From Mariniblastus sp964414815 (GTDB lineage Bacteria > Planctomycetota > Planctomycetia > Pirellulales > Pirellulaceae), in the NCBI GenBank assembly GCA_964414815.1, contig CAYPXY010000019.1, forward strand, positions 8,099-72,098: DNA of 64,000 nucleotides, read 5' to 3'. The notes beneath the pieces were generated by a model that saw only the letters and a list, made by a program, of their open reading frames with translations, was not told the DNA's origin and ran no database searches. Each line of letters opens with the position of its first letter. Position 1 is the stretch's first letter. Position numbers and translations under genes: made by a program. Shown here piece by piece: positions 43,526 to 52,963 of this stretch.

Positions 43526-46096
43526 ATGAAGTCGTTCTATTTTCGGCAAGTGCGCCAACGTGCATTTGCCATCGTCCCAATGCAGTGCAAACGGGTCAAG
43601 CGAAATATTCTCGTATTAACAGCCTGTTTCGTTTGGGGGTGTCTTTCGATAGCTCCGACGGTTGTTGCTCAAACCACTTGGATAGGAGGTTCAGGTAACA
43701 ACTGGTTCACCAATGGCAACTGGAATACAAACCTGGCTCCCAATGGAGCCACGATTGATGTCATCATCGGGTCTCCTGCGCCGGTTGTACTCAACGGAAA
43801 TGCAGTCCTTAACTCATTATCGATCGATGGGAATGGTGTGCTGCAAACGAACCAAGGCACGAGTCTCTCGTTTGGTGGAACGTCAACCAGTCCGCTGACG
43901 AATCTGGGGAGTATCTCATTAGCCACGAGTTCGCACATCCGGTTTTTTGGCAATGTACACAATGGAGGCAGCCTAACGGCTACTCACGCTGTCAACACGG
44001 GGAACTCAGATTTGCGTATCATGTCCGCAGGTGCGACGTTCAGCGGTGGTGGTACGATCACGCTGGCCGGAGCTGGCGGGGCACGAATCACCGCTGGTGA
44101 CGGGAGTGGAATGGTGACGATTCAGGACCAGACAATCCAGGGTCGTGGGCAAATCGGTACGAACAATCTGCAGTTCAGGGTCGAAAGTGAAGGAGTGATC
44201 GACGGAAATTCGACCATTGGCCACCTCATTTTGGACACCTCAGCGGGGGGGATGGTGAATCTGGGAGTTCTTCGTGCTTCAAGCGGCGGTATCCTCAGAA
44301 TCACTGATTCGAACATCGATAACACCAGTGGGTTGATTGAGGCTCTAGCGGGTTCCACGGTTAACCTCCGCGGGAATTCGAGCATCACCGCCGGTACGTT
44401 GACGGGACCCGGTACGATCCTCATCGAATCAGGTGAATCGGCTTCGCTAATCAACTTGACCAACAGCGGTACGCTTTCTTTGCAAACCAGCGCCACGGTC
44501 AATATAGGAGCGACGATCAATAACACGGGCAACATCAATCTCAACCATGCCGTGAACACTGGAGCAACCAACTTATCGGTCATGGCAGGCGGAGCATCGC
44601 TCGACGGCGGTGGCACCGTCACCATGGGTGGCACGGGATCCCTTGGACGGGTCACGGGTGTTGCCGGTGAATTACTTACAATTCGTGATCAAACCATTCA
44701 AGGACGAGGCCAGATCGGTTTCAATGCGATCGGCTTGGCCTTGGAAAATGGAGCTTTGATCGACGCAAATTCGACTGCCGGTGCGTTGGTGGTGAATTCG
44801 GGAACGCCCGGAGTTACCAATCAGAGTATCATGCGGGCGTCGAACGGTGGAAACTTGTTCATCGATAACTCTACGATTAACAACAGCGGAGGGTTGATTG
44901 AGGCACAAGCAGGCTCGACCGTTTCCTTGGGTGGGGATTCGTCAATTAGCGGCGGCACGTTGTCGGGCGATGGCAGCTTCGCGGTTCTGGAGAACCATTC
45001 CGTGTCCCTCACAAATCTGAGCCATACCAGCACGATGACGATGGTCAGGGGGAGCGAAGCGAGATTGTCAGGCCTCATTGACAACTCAGGTACGATCACC
45101 ATGAATCACCCAATCAACACGGGGGCTCCAAATTTGGTTATCGAAGCGTCTGGAGTCACGCTCGACGGTGGCGGAACGATTCAAATGTTCGGGTCGGGCA
45201 ACACAGCCCGTATCACGGGTGGCTTGGGAGGAACGCTGCTGATTGCCAACCAGACCATTGAAGGCGGAGGTAATGTCGGCTTCGACAATCTTTCGTTCGT
45301 CAACTCGCCCTCTGGCACCATTCATGCCAACTTGTTCGAAAAAAGCCTGCGGGTCGACCCGGTAGGTACGTCATTCTGGGCCAATGATGGAACGCTGCGA
45401 GCCTCCAATGGAGGAACGCTTGAGTTGATGAATGCGACGCAGAACAATGGATTGATTGACGTCAAGTCCGCTGGTAGGGTTGAAGGCAGCTTGTTGATCA
45501 ACGAGGGGACCGTTGCACTGGAGGCCAACAGCGTGCTTCAAGCGGTCTCGATGATTAATAACGGTTTTCTGACAGGGAGCGGACTTGTCGGAATGAGCAG
45601 TGAGCTGCAGAATAACGGCCTGATAGCTCCAGGAGTATCGGCTGGAACGCTGACGCTTAACGTTGGGTTGGCCAACGCCACATTCGGGGCAACCAGTGAA
45701 TTATTAATTGAGATCGCGGGCGAAGGGGGCGGACAATTTGACCTTCTGGATGTCAACTTTACAAACTCAACAGGCAAACTGTTTCTCGGGGGCGATTTGA
45801 TTATCGATCTCGATGGTTACCTGCCAACGTTTAGCGACCAGTTTGTTGTGCTGACCGCCGACAACCTTTCGCTTTTGGACGGCCCGGATCTGTTAGGCTC
45901 GTTTGCGAATGTTGCCAACGGCGGATTTCTAACGACTTTAGGCGGCGAAGGGTATTTCACGGTTTCGTATGGCGGCCCTCAAAATGGAAACAGGGTGCTA
46001 TTGAGCAATTTTGTTTCGGTTCCCGAACCGACAGCCGGCGTGTTGTTATGGGGCGCGATTGCCGTCGTCGGAATGGGGCGACGTCGTAAAGCGTAG
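43526..46096 (+). CDS. Repetitive PEP-CTERM surface protein, 856 aa
   Basis: After a long N-terminal signal (helix NILVLTACFVWGCLSIAPTV, then VAQ) the protein starts with TTWIGGSGNNWFTNGNWNTN, as in autotransporter-associated beta strand proteins. Three tandem repeats of exactly 187 residues follow (anchor motif DQTIQGRGQIG at residues 201 and 388, NQTIEGGGNVG at 575). Each contains GGGTITL-type strands, RASxGG and GLIEAxAGSTV. The C-terminus is SVPEPTAGVLLWGAIAVVGM then GRRRKA: PEP motif, helix, basic tail. Exported, then processed by an exosortase in the standard model. Terminator follows at 46116. Confidence 0.9.
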   Translation: MKSFYFRQVRQRAFAIVPMQCKRVKRNILVLTACFVWGCLSIAPTVVAQTTWIGGSGNNWFTNGNWNTNLAPNGATIDVIIGSPAPVVLNGNAVLNSLSIDGNGVLQTNQGTSLSFGGTSTSPLTNLGSISLATSSHIRFFGNVHNGGSLTATHAVNTGNSDLRIMSAGATFSGGGTITLAGAGGARITAGDGSGMVTIQDQTIQGRGQIGTNNLQFRVESEGVIDGNSTIGHLILDTSAGGMVNLGVLRASSGGILRITDSNIDNTSGLIEALAGSTVNLRGNSSITAGTLTGPGTILIESGESASLINLTNSGTLSLQTSATVNIGATINNTGNINLNHAVNTGATNLSVMAGGASLDGGGTVTMGGTGSLGRVTGVAGELLTIRDQTIQGRGQIGFNAIGLALENGALIDANSTAGALVVNSGTPGVTNQSIMRASNGGNLFIDNSTINNSGGLIEAQAGSTVSLGGDSSISGGTLSGDGSFAVLENHSVSLTNLSHTSTMTMVRGSEARLSGLIDNSGTITMNHPINTGAPNLVIEASGVTLDGGGTIQMFGSGNTARITGGLGGTLLIANQTIEGGGNVGFDNLSFVNSPSGTIHANLFEKSLRVDPVGTSFWANDGTLRASNGGTLELMNATQNNGLIDVKSAGRVEGSLLINEGTVALEANSVLQAVSMINNGFLTGSGLVGMSSELQNNGLIAPGVSAGTLTLNVGLANATFGATSELLIEIAGEGGGQFDLLDVNFTNSTGKLFLGGDLIIDLDGYLPTFSDQFVVLTADNLSLLDGPDLLGSFANVANGGFLTTLGGEGYFTVSYGGPQNGNRVLLSNFVSVPEPTAGVLLWGAIAVVGMGRRRKA

Positions 46097-46115
46097 TCGT
46101 TAAATATTGATCTCA

Positions 46116-46152
46116 GCCTTTCTCCTGACAAAATAGGAGAAAGGCAATTTTT
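46116..46152 (+). terminator. Intrinsic terminator of the PEP-CTERM gene
   Basis: GCCTTTCTCCT (46116-46126) pairs perfectly with AGGAGAAAGGC (46135-46145) across an 8-base loop, followed by AATTTTTCT. It begins 20 bp after the stop codon. Confidence 0.88.
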
Positions 46153-46352
46153 CTCGTTTCTGATTCCTGAAGAAGTCTGCCGTCTGAAATTGCTAGCAAA
46201 GCTGGTCTTGCCGTCGTGTTGCCAACTATCCAAACTACGCCGCTTTTATCTGGAACGAATTCTGAAGCGAACCATTTTGGGAGAGGCTGGCCTTGGTCAG
46301 GGATCGTCAGTTCAACATTCGAACGTGCTTGCCGTATACGAGCGCTGGAGAT

Positions 46353-46964
46353 ATGCGCCGACTGCGGATAGGGGGGCTGATCATTTTGGTGACGTTGGCG
46401 TTCGGTTGTCGAACGTTTCGCGAGTCGCATCACCCAACGAGTGAGGCCGAGTGTCGGGTGCTCAATCCGATGATCGTGCCGATGATGGATCGCTGGTACG
46501 TGATGGATCAAATCAGCGATGAGCTGGATAACTACTTTCAGATCTACCGCGAGGAGCGCATCCGTGTGATCGACGGGATTCTGACCGAGGGCTGGATCGA
46601 AACGCATCCCAAGATCGGTGGCACCGTGATGGAACCCTGGAAGAAAGATTCCACGCGCGGATTCGAACTGGCCCATTCAACGCTGCAGACCGTTCGACGG
46701 TTTGCCAAAGTTCGCGTGATTCCGTTTGGCAACGGCTATCAAATCGATCTCAAGGTTTTCAAGGAACTGGAGGACCTGCAACAGCCGGTGGGATCGGCCA
46801 TTGGAGGCAATTTTCTGCGGCACGACTACACGTTGGGCGAAGCCCCCCTCGAGGCGCTTCCGCGAGCGGCCTCACCTGGCTGGATTCCCATGGGCCGGGA
46901 TTTCGCGCTTGAGCAGCGGATTCTGGAAAATCTGCAGATGCGATTCAGAAAAGGGATCGAGTAG
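46353..46964 (+). CDS. Hypothetical lipoprotein, 203 aa
   Basis: An in-frame start at 46293 exists, but ATG 46353 has GGAG just upstream and gives a lipoprotein signal (MRRLRIGGLIILVTLAFG then Cys). The mature protein begins RTFRESHHPTSEAECRVLNP and contains WYVMDQISDELDNYFQIYRE and IPFGNGYQIDLKVFKELEDL. No enzymatic motif; the sequence looks like planctomycete envelope lipoproteins of unknown role. Its 3' end overlaps the convergent esterase gene by 20 bp. Confidence 0.78.
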   Translation: MRRLRIGGLIILVTLAFGCRTFRESHHPTSEAECRVLNPMIVPMMDRWYVMDQISDELDNYFQIYREERIRVIDGILTEGWIETHPKIGGTVMEPWKKDSTRGFELAHSTLQTVRRFAKVRVIPFGNGYQIDLKVFKELEDLQQPVGSAIGGNFLRHDYTLGEAPLEALPRAASPGWIPMGRDFALEQRILENLQMRFRKGIE

Positions 46965-47799
46965 CTTCTTCGTTTTTCCAGAGGGACCAGAGAAAAGCTC
47001 GTTCCTTGGTGTTGCGGAAAATCGTACTGTGTTTTTCGTCGGGTTCATCGGCATACTTCCAGGTCACGGATGCCGGTGCATGTTCAGGGAGAATTTCTGA
47101 CAACGCCCTTGTGTTTTTGAGAATATCTCCGGCTCCGGATCCGGCAAACCAGAATTTCTTGGGTTCATCGGGGAACGCGCCCAACAAGCGAGGTGCATTC
47201 GTCACCAGATAGCGGTTGTTCCAATAGATCGAAGGATCCATCGCAATGTAAATATCAAATAACTCCGGCGTCAGCAAAAACGTCTCAACGACGAACAGGC
47301 CTGCCAATGATTCCCCCACAATGGCACGCGATCCATGGGTGCGATAGCGACGATCGATTTCGGGAATCAACTCGTCACGAATGAATGCACGAAACTGACT
47401 GGAGGTATCCTCAGGTGGGGCAAGCTTGGCTTCCGACTCCACTTCTGTAGGGCCTGTCAAGTCGCGTCGACGATCCGTATTCTCAATGCCGACGACAATC
47501 AGAGGTTCGATCAAACCTTGACTCACCAAGTCTGCAATCGTGTTCGCAATATGGGGAAAATCTTCCTTGATACCGCCATCGGGCATGTACAGTACCGGGA
47601 AACGGTCGCTCGACTCCTCATAACCGGGGGGCGTCCAGACGCAGATCACGCGAGTCTCGTTGACGCGTTTCGACTCCAACCGAAACGTCTGATGTTCGGG
47701 AATTGGATCGTTGTGCGCTGCCGGCTTTGAACAGCCAGCAACCGACAAAACCAAAGCCAATAACAATAATAATGTCCGATTTAGTGTATAAAATTTCAC
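46945..47799 (-). CDS. Esterase-D-like lipoprotein (alpha/beta hydrolase)
   Basis: 284 residues. Lipoprotein signal MKFYTLNRTLLLLLALVLSV then AGC. The alpha/beta-hydrolase fold shows VLYMPDGGIKEDFPHIANTI (oxyanion strand region), the nucleophile elbow AIVGESLAGLFVVE (Ser in GESLAG), and a late His in DEKHSTIFRNT. This matches the putative esterase family that includes enterochelin esterase Fes/IroE and S-formylglutathione hydrolase relatives. Substrate unknown; location outside the cytoplasmic membrane fits a siderophore or acyl-ester substrate, as inference. Convergent overlap with the lipoprotein gene. Confidence 0.88.
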   Translation of the reverse strand: MKFYTLNRTLLLLLALVLSVAGCSKPAAHNDPIPEHQTFRLESKRVNETRVICVWTPPGYEESSDRFPVLYMPDGGIKEDFPHIANTIADLVSQGLIEPLIVVGIENTDRRRDLTGPTEVESEAKLAPPEDTSSQFRAFIRDELIPEIDRRYRTHGSRAIVGESLAGLFVVETFLLTPELFDIYIAMDPSIYWNNRYLVTNAPRLLGAFPDEPKKFWFAGSGAGDILKNTRALSEILPEHAPASVTWKYADEPDEKHSTIFRNTKERAFLWSLWKNEEATRSLF

Positions 47800-47847
47800 A
47801 AAAATACAATTGGCTTGGAGGATCGATTTATTGGTTAGTAGTTGATT

Positions 47848-49101
47848 CTACCCGCAGTGAATCACCAGCGACTTGACCAGCGCGTCGATCTGGTTTGTGT
47901 TGTTATACAAATGGCCCGAAACACGCACAAACCAGCGGCCCGCGAACTGGTTGATCATGACTTCGATGCCGAGATCGGATTTCAGTGATCGTTGTAATGT
48001 TGACCAATCGCCGGGCGGCAACGGCACATGGGCCATGGTCCCGTACCAACCGTCCTCACGTCGTGCAATCGGCTCTGTTTTGAATTGTTCACGCAGTTTG
48101 GTTTCCGCATCACTTGCCAACCAGTAGCTGCGTGCGCGAAAATTATCCAGCCCGATGCGTGTCAGATAATCAATCGCTGCCGGGATCGCCAGAAAGTGGC
48201 TGACGTCGCGAGTGCCCGACCAAAGGAACTGATCGGCCCAGTGGTCAATCGTCCCCGGAGGCAATCGCCCCCAACCTTTAATTAGCGGAGCAATGGTCGA
48301 TTGCCATTTGGGATGAACGTATAAAAATCCGGTGCCCAGCGGAGCACTCAACCACTTGTGGCAACTGGCCGCATAAAAATCGCATTTCAGGTCGTCGATC
48401 TTCAGATCAACTTGAGCGGGTGCATGGGGGCCATCGACGCAAACCGCGATTTCCCGATCCGCAAAGGCCTGACAGATTTCCTTGATCGGAAGGATCAGTC
48501 CCGTTGGGGAGGTAATGTGGCTGACGATCAGTATCTTCGTCGAATCCGTCACTTTCGCCAGCAGCGACTCGATGACTTGTTCCACCGACTCAATGCGTTC
48601 GGGGAGAGCTGCCGTCACCAACATTGCTCCCGTTTGATCACAATGCTGTTGCCACATGCGAGCCACGGGAATGTATTCGTGGTCGGTGATCAGCACTTCA
48701 TCGCCAGCCGATAGTGGAAACTGTGCCGCAACCAGACTGACGGCATAGGTTGCGTTGTCAACCAAGGCCAGATTCTCGGAAGTCGTTCCCACAAACTCCG
48801 CTAACTTCGTTCTGGCATTCTTGAGCAACTCCTCAAACCTGAACAGAAAAAAATCCATCGGATTCTCGTTGGTCTCGTTGCGAAACGACCGCTGGGCATA
48901 GCGAACTTCATTCGAAGGAATGCCAAACGAGCCATGATTGAGGTAGATGGTTCCGGGCCGAACACAGAAATCGGTGGCGATCAGTTCCCAATCTGCATCA
49001 TGGGCCGGATTCAGTTTTTGTTTGCCTGATTTTGATTGGTTTTTGGTGGTTGATGGAGTATTCATATTCTCGTAATCGTAATCGTAATCAGGGGCGAACA
49101 C
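47848..49101 (-). CDS. Class V aminotransferase (isopenicillin-N-epimerase-like)
   Basis: 417 residues, PLP enzyme. IYLNHGSFGIPSNEVRYAQR at the start of the fold, ALVDNATYAVSLVAAQF, ITDHEYIPVARMWQ, SHITSPTGLILPI, CVDGPHAPAQVDLKID, and the PLP Lys in YAASCHKWLSAPLGTGFLYV. The set matches the cysteine desulfurase-like branch of class V that includes isopenicillin N epimerase homologues; exact substrate unclear. The first twelve residues (MFAPDYDYDYEN) come from a CGTAAT-type triplet repeat, so the start at Met13 (49065) is possible. Cytoplasmic. Confidence 0.9.
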   Translation of the reverse strand: MFAPDYDYDYENMNTPSTTKNQSKSGKQKLNPAHDADWELIATDFCVRPGTIYLNHGSFGIPSNEVRYAQRSFRNETNENPMDFFLFRFEELLKNARTKLAEFVGTTSENLALVDNATYAVSLVAAQFPLSAGDEVLITDHEYIPVARMWQQHCDQTGAMLVTAALPERIESVEQVIESLLAKVTDSTKILIVSHITSPTGLILPIKEICQAFADREIAVCVDGPHAPAQVDLKIDDLKCDFYAASCHKWLSAPLGTGFLYVHPKWQSTIAPLIKGWGRLPPGTIDHWADQFLWSGTRDVSHFLAIPAAIDYLTRIGLDNFRARSYWLASDAETKLREQFKTEPIARREDGWYGTMAHVPLPPGDWSTLQRSLKSDLGIEVMINQFAGRWFVRVSGHLYNNTNQIDALVKSLVIHCG

Positions 49102-49114
49102 CAGTGAGAGTTCG

Positions 49115-49420
49115 GTTTACCGTTTGCGACGATCTAAAACGTATAGCCGCAAGCCATCGGGGGTTGCCGACAAAAATACTGCATCACCGAAATCGCCTTA
49201 TCGGCAACCCCCAAAGGCGCGCGGCGCATCGGGTTGCTGGTATTTGTTGGCAGGCAGGTTGGCGACTGAGACTGCACCCAGCCGTCGCGCCTGCGCCGAC
49301 CCTTTCCTTGACCTTTCAGCTTTAACCCGGAGTCAACCTGCTCTTCTTATGATGGTTGCAAACGGAATGGCGGTCGGCTTCGGCTTGCGGCTAAACGTTC
49401 TTTCACTCTGTGCCTCTGTG
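49115..49420 (-). mobile_element. MITE-like element, family 1, copy C (~305 bp, reversed)
   Basis: Inverted relative to the other two copies: begins with the ATAGCCGCAAGCC end and a GGGGGTTGCCGA arm and finishes with CGGCTTGCGGCTAAACGTTC. Internal matches include GGCGCGCGGCGCATCGGGTT and CCGTCGCGCCTGCGCCGACC. Its ends are more diverged (no clear target duplication), so it is probably the oldest copy. It fills most of the gap between the aminotransferase and miaE. Confidence 0.75.
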
Positions 49421-49536
49421 TTTCAATGAAAGTGCCCCTCATCCGTTTCCCCCATTGTATCGCCTCAATGGTTCACTAAATTGATGGTTAATTGTCTACC
49501 GCCCTACCAGCCCCCCTCATTGCCCCCCACTGGACC

Positions 49537-50118
49537 ATGTTAAGTCTTCAATCCTCATCGTCAGCTCGCTGGCTCAAACAAGTCGACGATCATCTCGATG
49601 AAATTCTGATCGATCACGCCCACTGCGAAAAGAAAGCGGCCGGCACCGCCATGAATTTGATGTTCGCTTATGTTGAAAATCAGGAGCTTTGCCGTGAGAT
49701 GACCGAGATTGTCAACGAGGAACTCGAACATTTTCACATGGTTGTGGATTTGCTCAATCGACGGGGAATTCCGTTTCGGAAACTGATTCCGAGCCAGTAC
49801 GGGCGAAAGCTGAACGACCTGGTCCGCAAGGGAGAGCCTGAGCGAGCGATTGACCGATTGCTGGTCGCGTGTCTGTTCGAGGCCCGTTCCTGTGAGCGAT
49901 TCAATTTCCTGCGAAAGCACATGGAAGGTCGCGACCAGGAACTGGCGGATTTTTACAACAGCCTGTTCGAATCCGAAGCTCGCCACCATACCACTTATGT
50001 GCGGATGGCCAAGTTCTTCGCGCCGGAAGAAGTTGTCAAAAAGCGGCTTGATGAATTATCGGCGGCTGAAGCTGCGATCATTGACGTCGGAGAAGAGCTG
50101 CCGAGAATGCACAGCTAA
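49537..50118 (+). CDS. miaE: tRNA-(ms2io6A37) hydroxylase
   Basis: 193 residues from ATG 49537 (MLSLQSSSSARWLKQVDDHL); a TTG at 49492 extends it less plausibly. MiaE hydroxylates the isopentenyl side chain of 2-methylthio-N6-isopentenyl-adenosine at tRNA position 37, using a di-iron ferritin-like four-helix bundle. Iron-ligand motifs are visible: DHAHCEKKAAGTAM, VNEELEHFHMVVDLL, CLFEARSCERFNFL and FESEARHHTTYVRM. Its last four bases overlap the convergent polA stop. Confidence 0.93.
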   Translation: MLSLQSSSSARWLKQVDDHLDEILIDHAHCEKKAAGTAMNLMFAYVENQELCREMTEIVNEELEHFHMVVDLLNRRGIPFRKLIPSQYGRKLNDLVRKGEPERAIDRLLVACLFEARSCERFNFLRKHMEGRDQELADFYNSLFESEARHHTTYVRMAKFFAPEEVVKKRLDELSAAEAAIIDVGEELPRMHS

Positions 50119-52910
50119 TGTGCCTCCAGCCAGTTCTTGCCCACTCCCATTTCAACCTCGATCGGTGCCCGCAAGGGCAATGCCGTTTTCATGCACTCGG
50201 CGATTATCGGCATGACCGTTTCCTGTTCGGGCCGATAGAGGTCGAACACAATTTCGTCGTGGACCGTCAGCAACATTTTGGTCTGAAAGTTTCCGGTTCG
50301 AAGTGCGTGATGAATCTTGATCATGCTTAATTTCAACATGTCCGCTGCCGTTCCCTGAATCGGGCTGTTCATCGCTAGCCGCTCTGCCGCCGCAGCAATC
50401 GTTTTGTTTCTCGAATTAATGTCGCGGAGGAATCGTTTGCGACCGGTAATCGTTTTGACGAAGCCGTTTTTTCTGGCGAACTCAATCGTCTCCTTGAGAT
50501 AACGATCCACGCCCGGATATTTCTCAAAGTAATTGTTGATCAGATCATTGGCTTCCTGCCGGGGAATGTTCAGCCGTTGCTGCAGGCCAAACGATGAAAT
50601 CCCGTAAATAATCCCAAAGTTGACCATCTTGGCCTTGGCCCGCTTTTCGCGGTCCACTTCCTCTAGTCCAACTTTGTACACCTTGGCGGCGGTGGCCGCA
50701 TGAATATCGATGTTGTTTTCAAACGCCTCGAGCATCGCTTCATCACCGCTCAGGGCGGCGAGAATACGAAGCTCGATCTGTGAATAGTCGGCTGAAAGAA
50801 TGAGCCAGTCCTCGCCACGCGGCACAAACGCCGCACGAATCTCACGACCGCGCTCCTTGCGAACCGGAATTGTTTGCAGGTTGGGATCGTTCGATTGCAT
50901 CCGCCCCGTGGCCGTCCACGCTTGACTGTAGTGAGTGTGAAGCCGTCCCGTTTTCGGATGGATTGAATCGGGAAGCGTGTCCACATAAGTGGACTTTAGC
51001 TTGCTCGCGTTCCGGAAATCCAGTACATCGGCCACGATGGGATGCTTCCCCGCCAGCCGAACCAACTCGTCTTCCTTCGTCGAATACTGACCGGTGGCCG
51101 TCTTTTTCGGATTTGCCACCAGTTGCAATTCATCATACAACACGACGCCCAACTGCTTCGGCGAGGCAACATTGAATGGATGACCTGCCGCCTGATAGAT
51201 TCGCTGCTCCAGTTCAGCAATCTCGCGTTCGAGTTCCAGTGAGTAGGCTCGCAAAGCATCCGCATTGAGTGCAATTCCTTCATACTCCATCTCAACCAAC
51301 ACCGGAATCAGCGGGCATTCCACCTCGTCACAAACTTTGGCCACCCCCGCCTGTTCGATGTCGGCCCGAATTTTCTTTGCCAGTTGCAAGGTCACATCGG
51401 CGTCTTCACAGGCATACTCCGCCAGAACCGGCAACGGCACGTCAGCCATCGAACGCTGTTGTTCACCCTTTTCGCCAATGAGTCTGGAAATAGGAATGGG
51501 AGAATAGCCGAGATAGAGCTTGGCAAGGTAATCCATCCCATGCAGCATTTCTGGCTCTTTCATGGTGTGAGCCAACATCGTATCAAACAGGGGCCCTTTC
51601 AGTTGAATTCCATTCCATCGCAGCAACGAGGCATCGTATTTCAGGTTGTGCCCCATTTTTTCAATCGACTCGTTTTCAAAAAACGGACGAAACTCCTCCA
51701 ACACCCTGCGGGCACTTTCCGGATCGTTGGGGCAAGCGACAAAATCCGCCACATGCGGTTCGATCGCAAATGAAATCCCCAGCGGCGTCGCAGTTCGAGG
51801 ATTCAGGCCGGTCGTTTCCGTATCGAAGCAGACGGTTTTCTGCTTCAGCAGTCGGGCCAGCAATTCCTGCCGTTCTTCATGGGTGATCAGCGTGCGGTAT
51901 TCGTGCGGCACATCTTCGATCTGTTTTTCGTCGACTGGTTCTGAAAACAGTGTTGATTGAATTTCCTTTTCGCGTTTTTCGCGGATCACCGCCGTCTTGG
52001 TGGATGCTGAAGAAAAAGAGGTTCCAAATAACCGCTTGCCCAGCGTGTCGAACTCGATGTCCATGAAAAGCTGCTTGAGCTTGGCCTCATCGTATTGCTT
52101 CCACAAAAAATCATCCAACGAAAACTCCAGCGGCACATCCGTGTTGATTGTTGCCAGACGTTTCGACAGCAGGGCCTGATCCGCGTGGGTTTCAATTCGT
52201 TCGCGTTGCTTGCCCTTGAGTTTGCCTGAGTTCGCGATCAGGTTCTCGATCGTATCAAACTCGGCAACCAGCTTGACTGCGGTTTTCTCTCCGTAACCCG
52301 GCACACCGGGGATATTGTCGCTGGCGTCGCCCATCAGACCGAGGATGTCGATGACCTGGTCGACTCGAGCAATTTCCCACTCGGTCAGCACTTCCTTGGG
52401 TCCGAGAATTTCGTGGTCTGCACCGCTGCGACCGGGCCGGAAAATGCGAACATGTTCGGAAACCAATTGCGCAAAATCCTTGTCCGGCGTTACCATGTAG
52501 GTGTCAAACGTTTGCTGATCGGCCTGTTTCGCAATCGTGCCGATGATGTCGTCGGCTTCGAAACCGGGTTTGCGGATGATCGGAATGTTCATGGCTTCGA
52601 ACAGCCGGTCGATCAGTGGAAACTGGGCAGCGATGTCTTCAGGAAGTGCCTCGCGTTGGGCTTTGTAGTCCGGAAATTCCTGGTGGCGAAACGTGGGTTC
52701 GCGGGTGTCGTAGGCCACGACCAGATGCGTCGGCTTATGTTTATTGAGGATGTCAAAGAGCGTGTTTGTGACCCCAAACACGGCCGAGGTACATTTTCCG
52801 GAGGAAGTCAATCGCGGACTGCGGATCAGGGCGAAATGAGCGCGATAAATCAGCGCCATTGCATCAAGCAGAAACAGTCGTTTTTCGTTTCCGGTAAAGA
52901 GATCAGTCAT
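50115..52910 (-). CDS. polA: DNA polymerase I
   Basis: 931 residues, with three domains in standard order. The 5' nuclease (about 1-290) has LLDAMALIYRAHFA, FEADDIIGTIAKQ, ILGLMGDASDNIPGVPGYG. The 3'-5' exonuclease (about 345-530) keeps its metal ligands: CFDTETTGLNP, HNLKYDASLL and YACEDADVTLQL, so proofreading looks intact. The polymerase (about 550-931) has SADYSQIELRILAALSGDEA, KAKMVNFGIIYGISSFGLQQ (O-helix) and LTVHDEIVFDL. Roles are Okazaki-fragment processing and repair. It overlaps miaE by 4 bp at the 3' ends. Confidence 0.97.
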   Translation of the reverse strand: MTDLFTGNEKRLFLLDAMALIYRAHFALIRSPRLTSSGKCTSAVFGVTNTLFDILNKHKPTHLVVAYDTREPTFRHQEFPDYKAQREALPEDIAAQFPLIDRLFEAMNIPIIRKPGFEADDIIGTIAKQADQQTFDTYMVTPDKDFAQLVSEHVRIFRPGRSGADHEILGPKEVLTEWEIARVDQVIDILGLMGDASDNIPGVPGYGEKTAVKLVAEFDTIENLIANSGKLKGKQRERIETHADQALLSKRLATINTDVPLEFSLDDFLWKQYDEAKLKQLFMDIEFDTLGKRLFGTSFSSASTKTAVIREKREKEIQSTLFSEPVDEKQIEDVPHEYRTLITHEERQELLARLLKQKTVCFDTETTGLNPRTATPLGISFAIEPHVADFVACPNDPESARRVLEEFRPFFENESIEKMGHNLKYDASLLRWNGIQLKGPLFDTMLAHTMKEPEMLHGMDYLAKLYLGYSPIPISRLIGEKGEQQRSMADVPLPVLAEYACEDADVTLQLAKKIRADIEQAGVAKVCDEVECPLIPVLVEMEYEGIALNADALRAYSLELEREIAELEQRIYQAAGHPFNVASPKQLGVVLYDELQLVANPKKTATGQYSTKEDELVRLAGKHPIVADVLDFRNASKLKSTYVDTLPDSIHPKTGRLHTHYSQAWTATGRMQSNDPNLQTIPVRKERGREIRAAFVPRGEDWLILSADYSQIELRILAALSGDEAMLEAFENNIDIHAATAAKVYKVGLEEVDREKRAKAKMVNFGIIYGISSFGLQQRLNIPRQEANDLINNYFEKYPGVDRYLKETIEFARKNGFVKTITGRKRFLRDINSRNKTIAAAAERLAMNSPIQGTAADMLKLSMIKIHHALRTGNFQTKMLLTVHDEIVFDLYRPEQETVMPIIAECMKTALPLRAPIEVEMGVGKNWLEAH

Positions 52911-52963
52911 GGGGGTAGTCCGTTGTCCGTTGACAGTGGTCCGTCGTCAGTTGCCGTAACCTA

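Noticed and set aside
49041..49101. Triplet-like CGTAAT repeat at the start of the aminotransferase as a regulatory microsatellite
   Set aside because: Only three short copies; probably just the beginning of the frame, and the true start may be at 49065.
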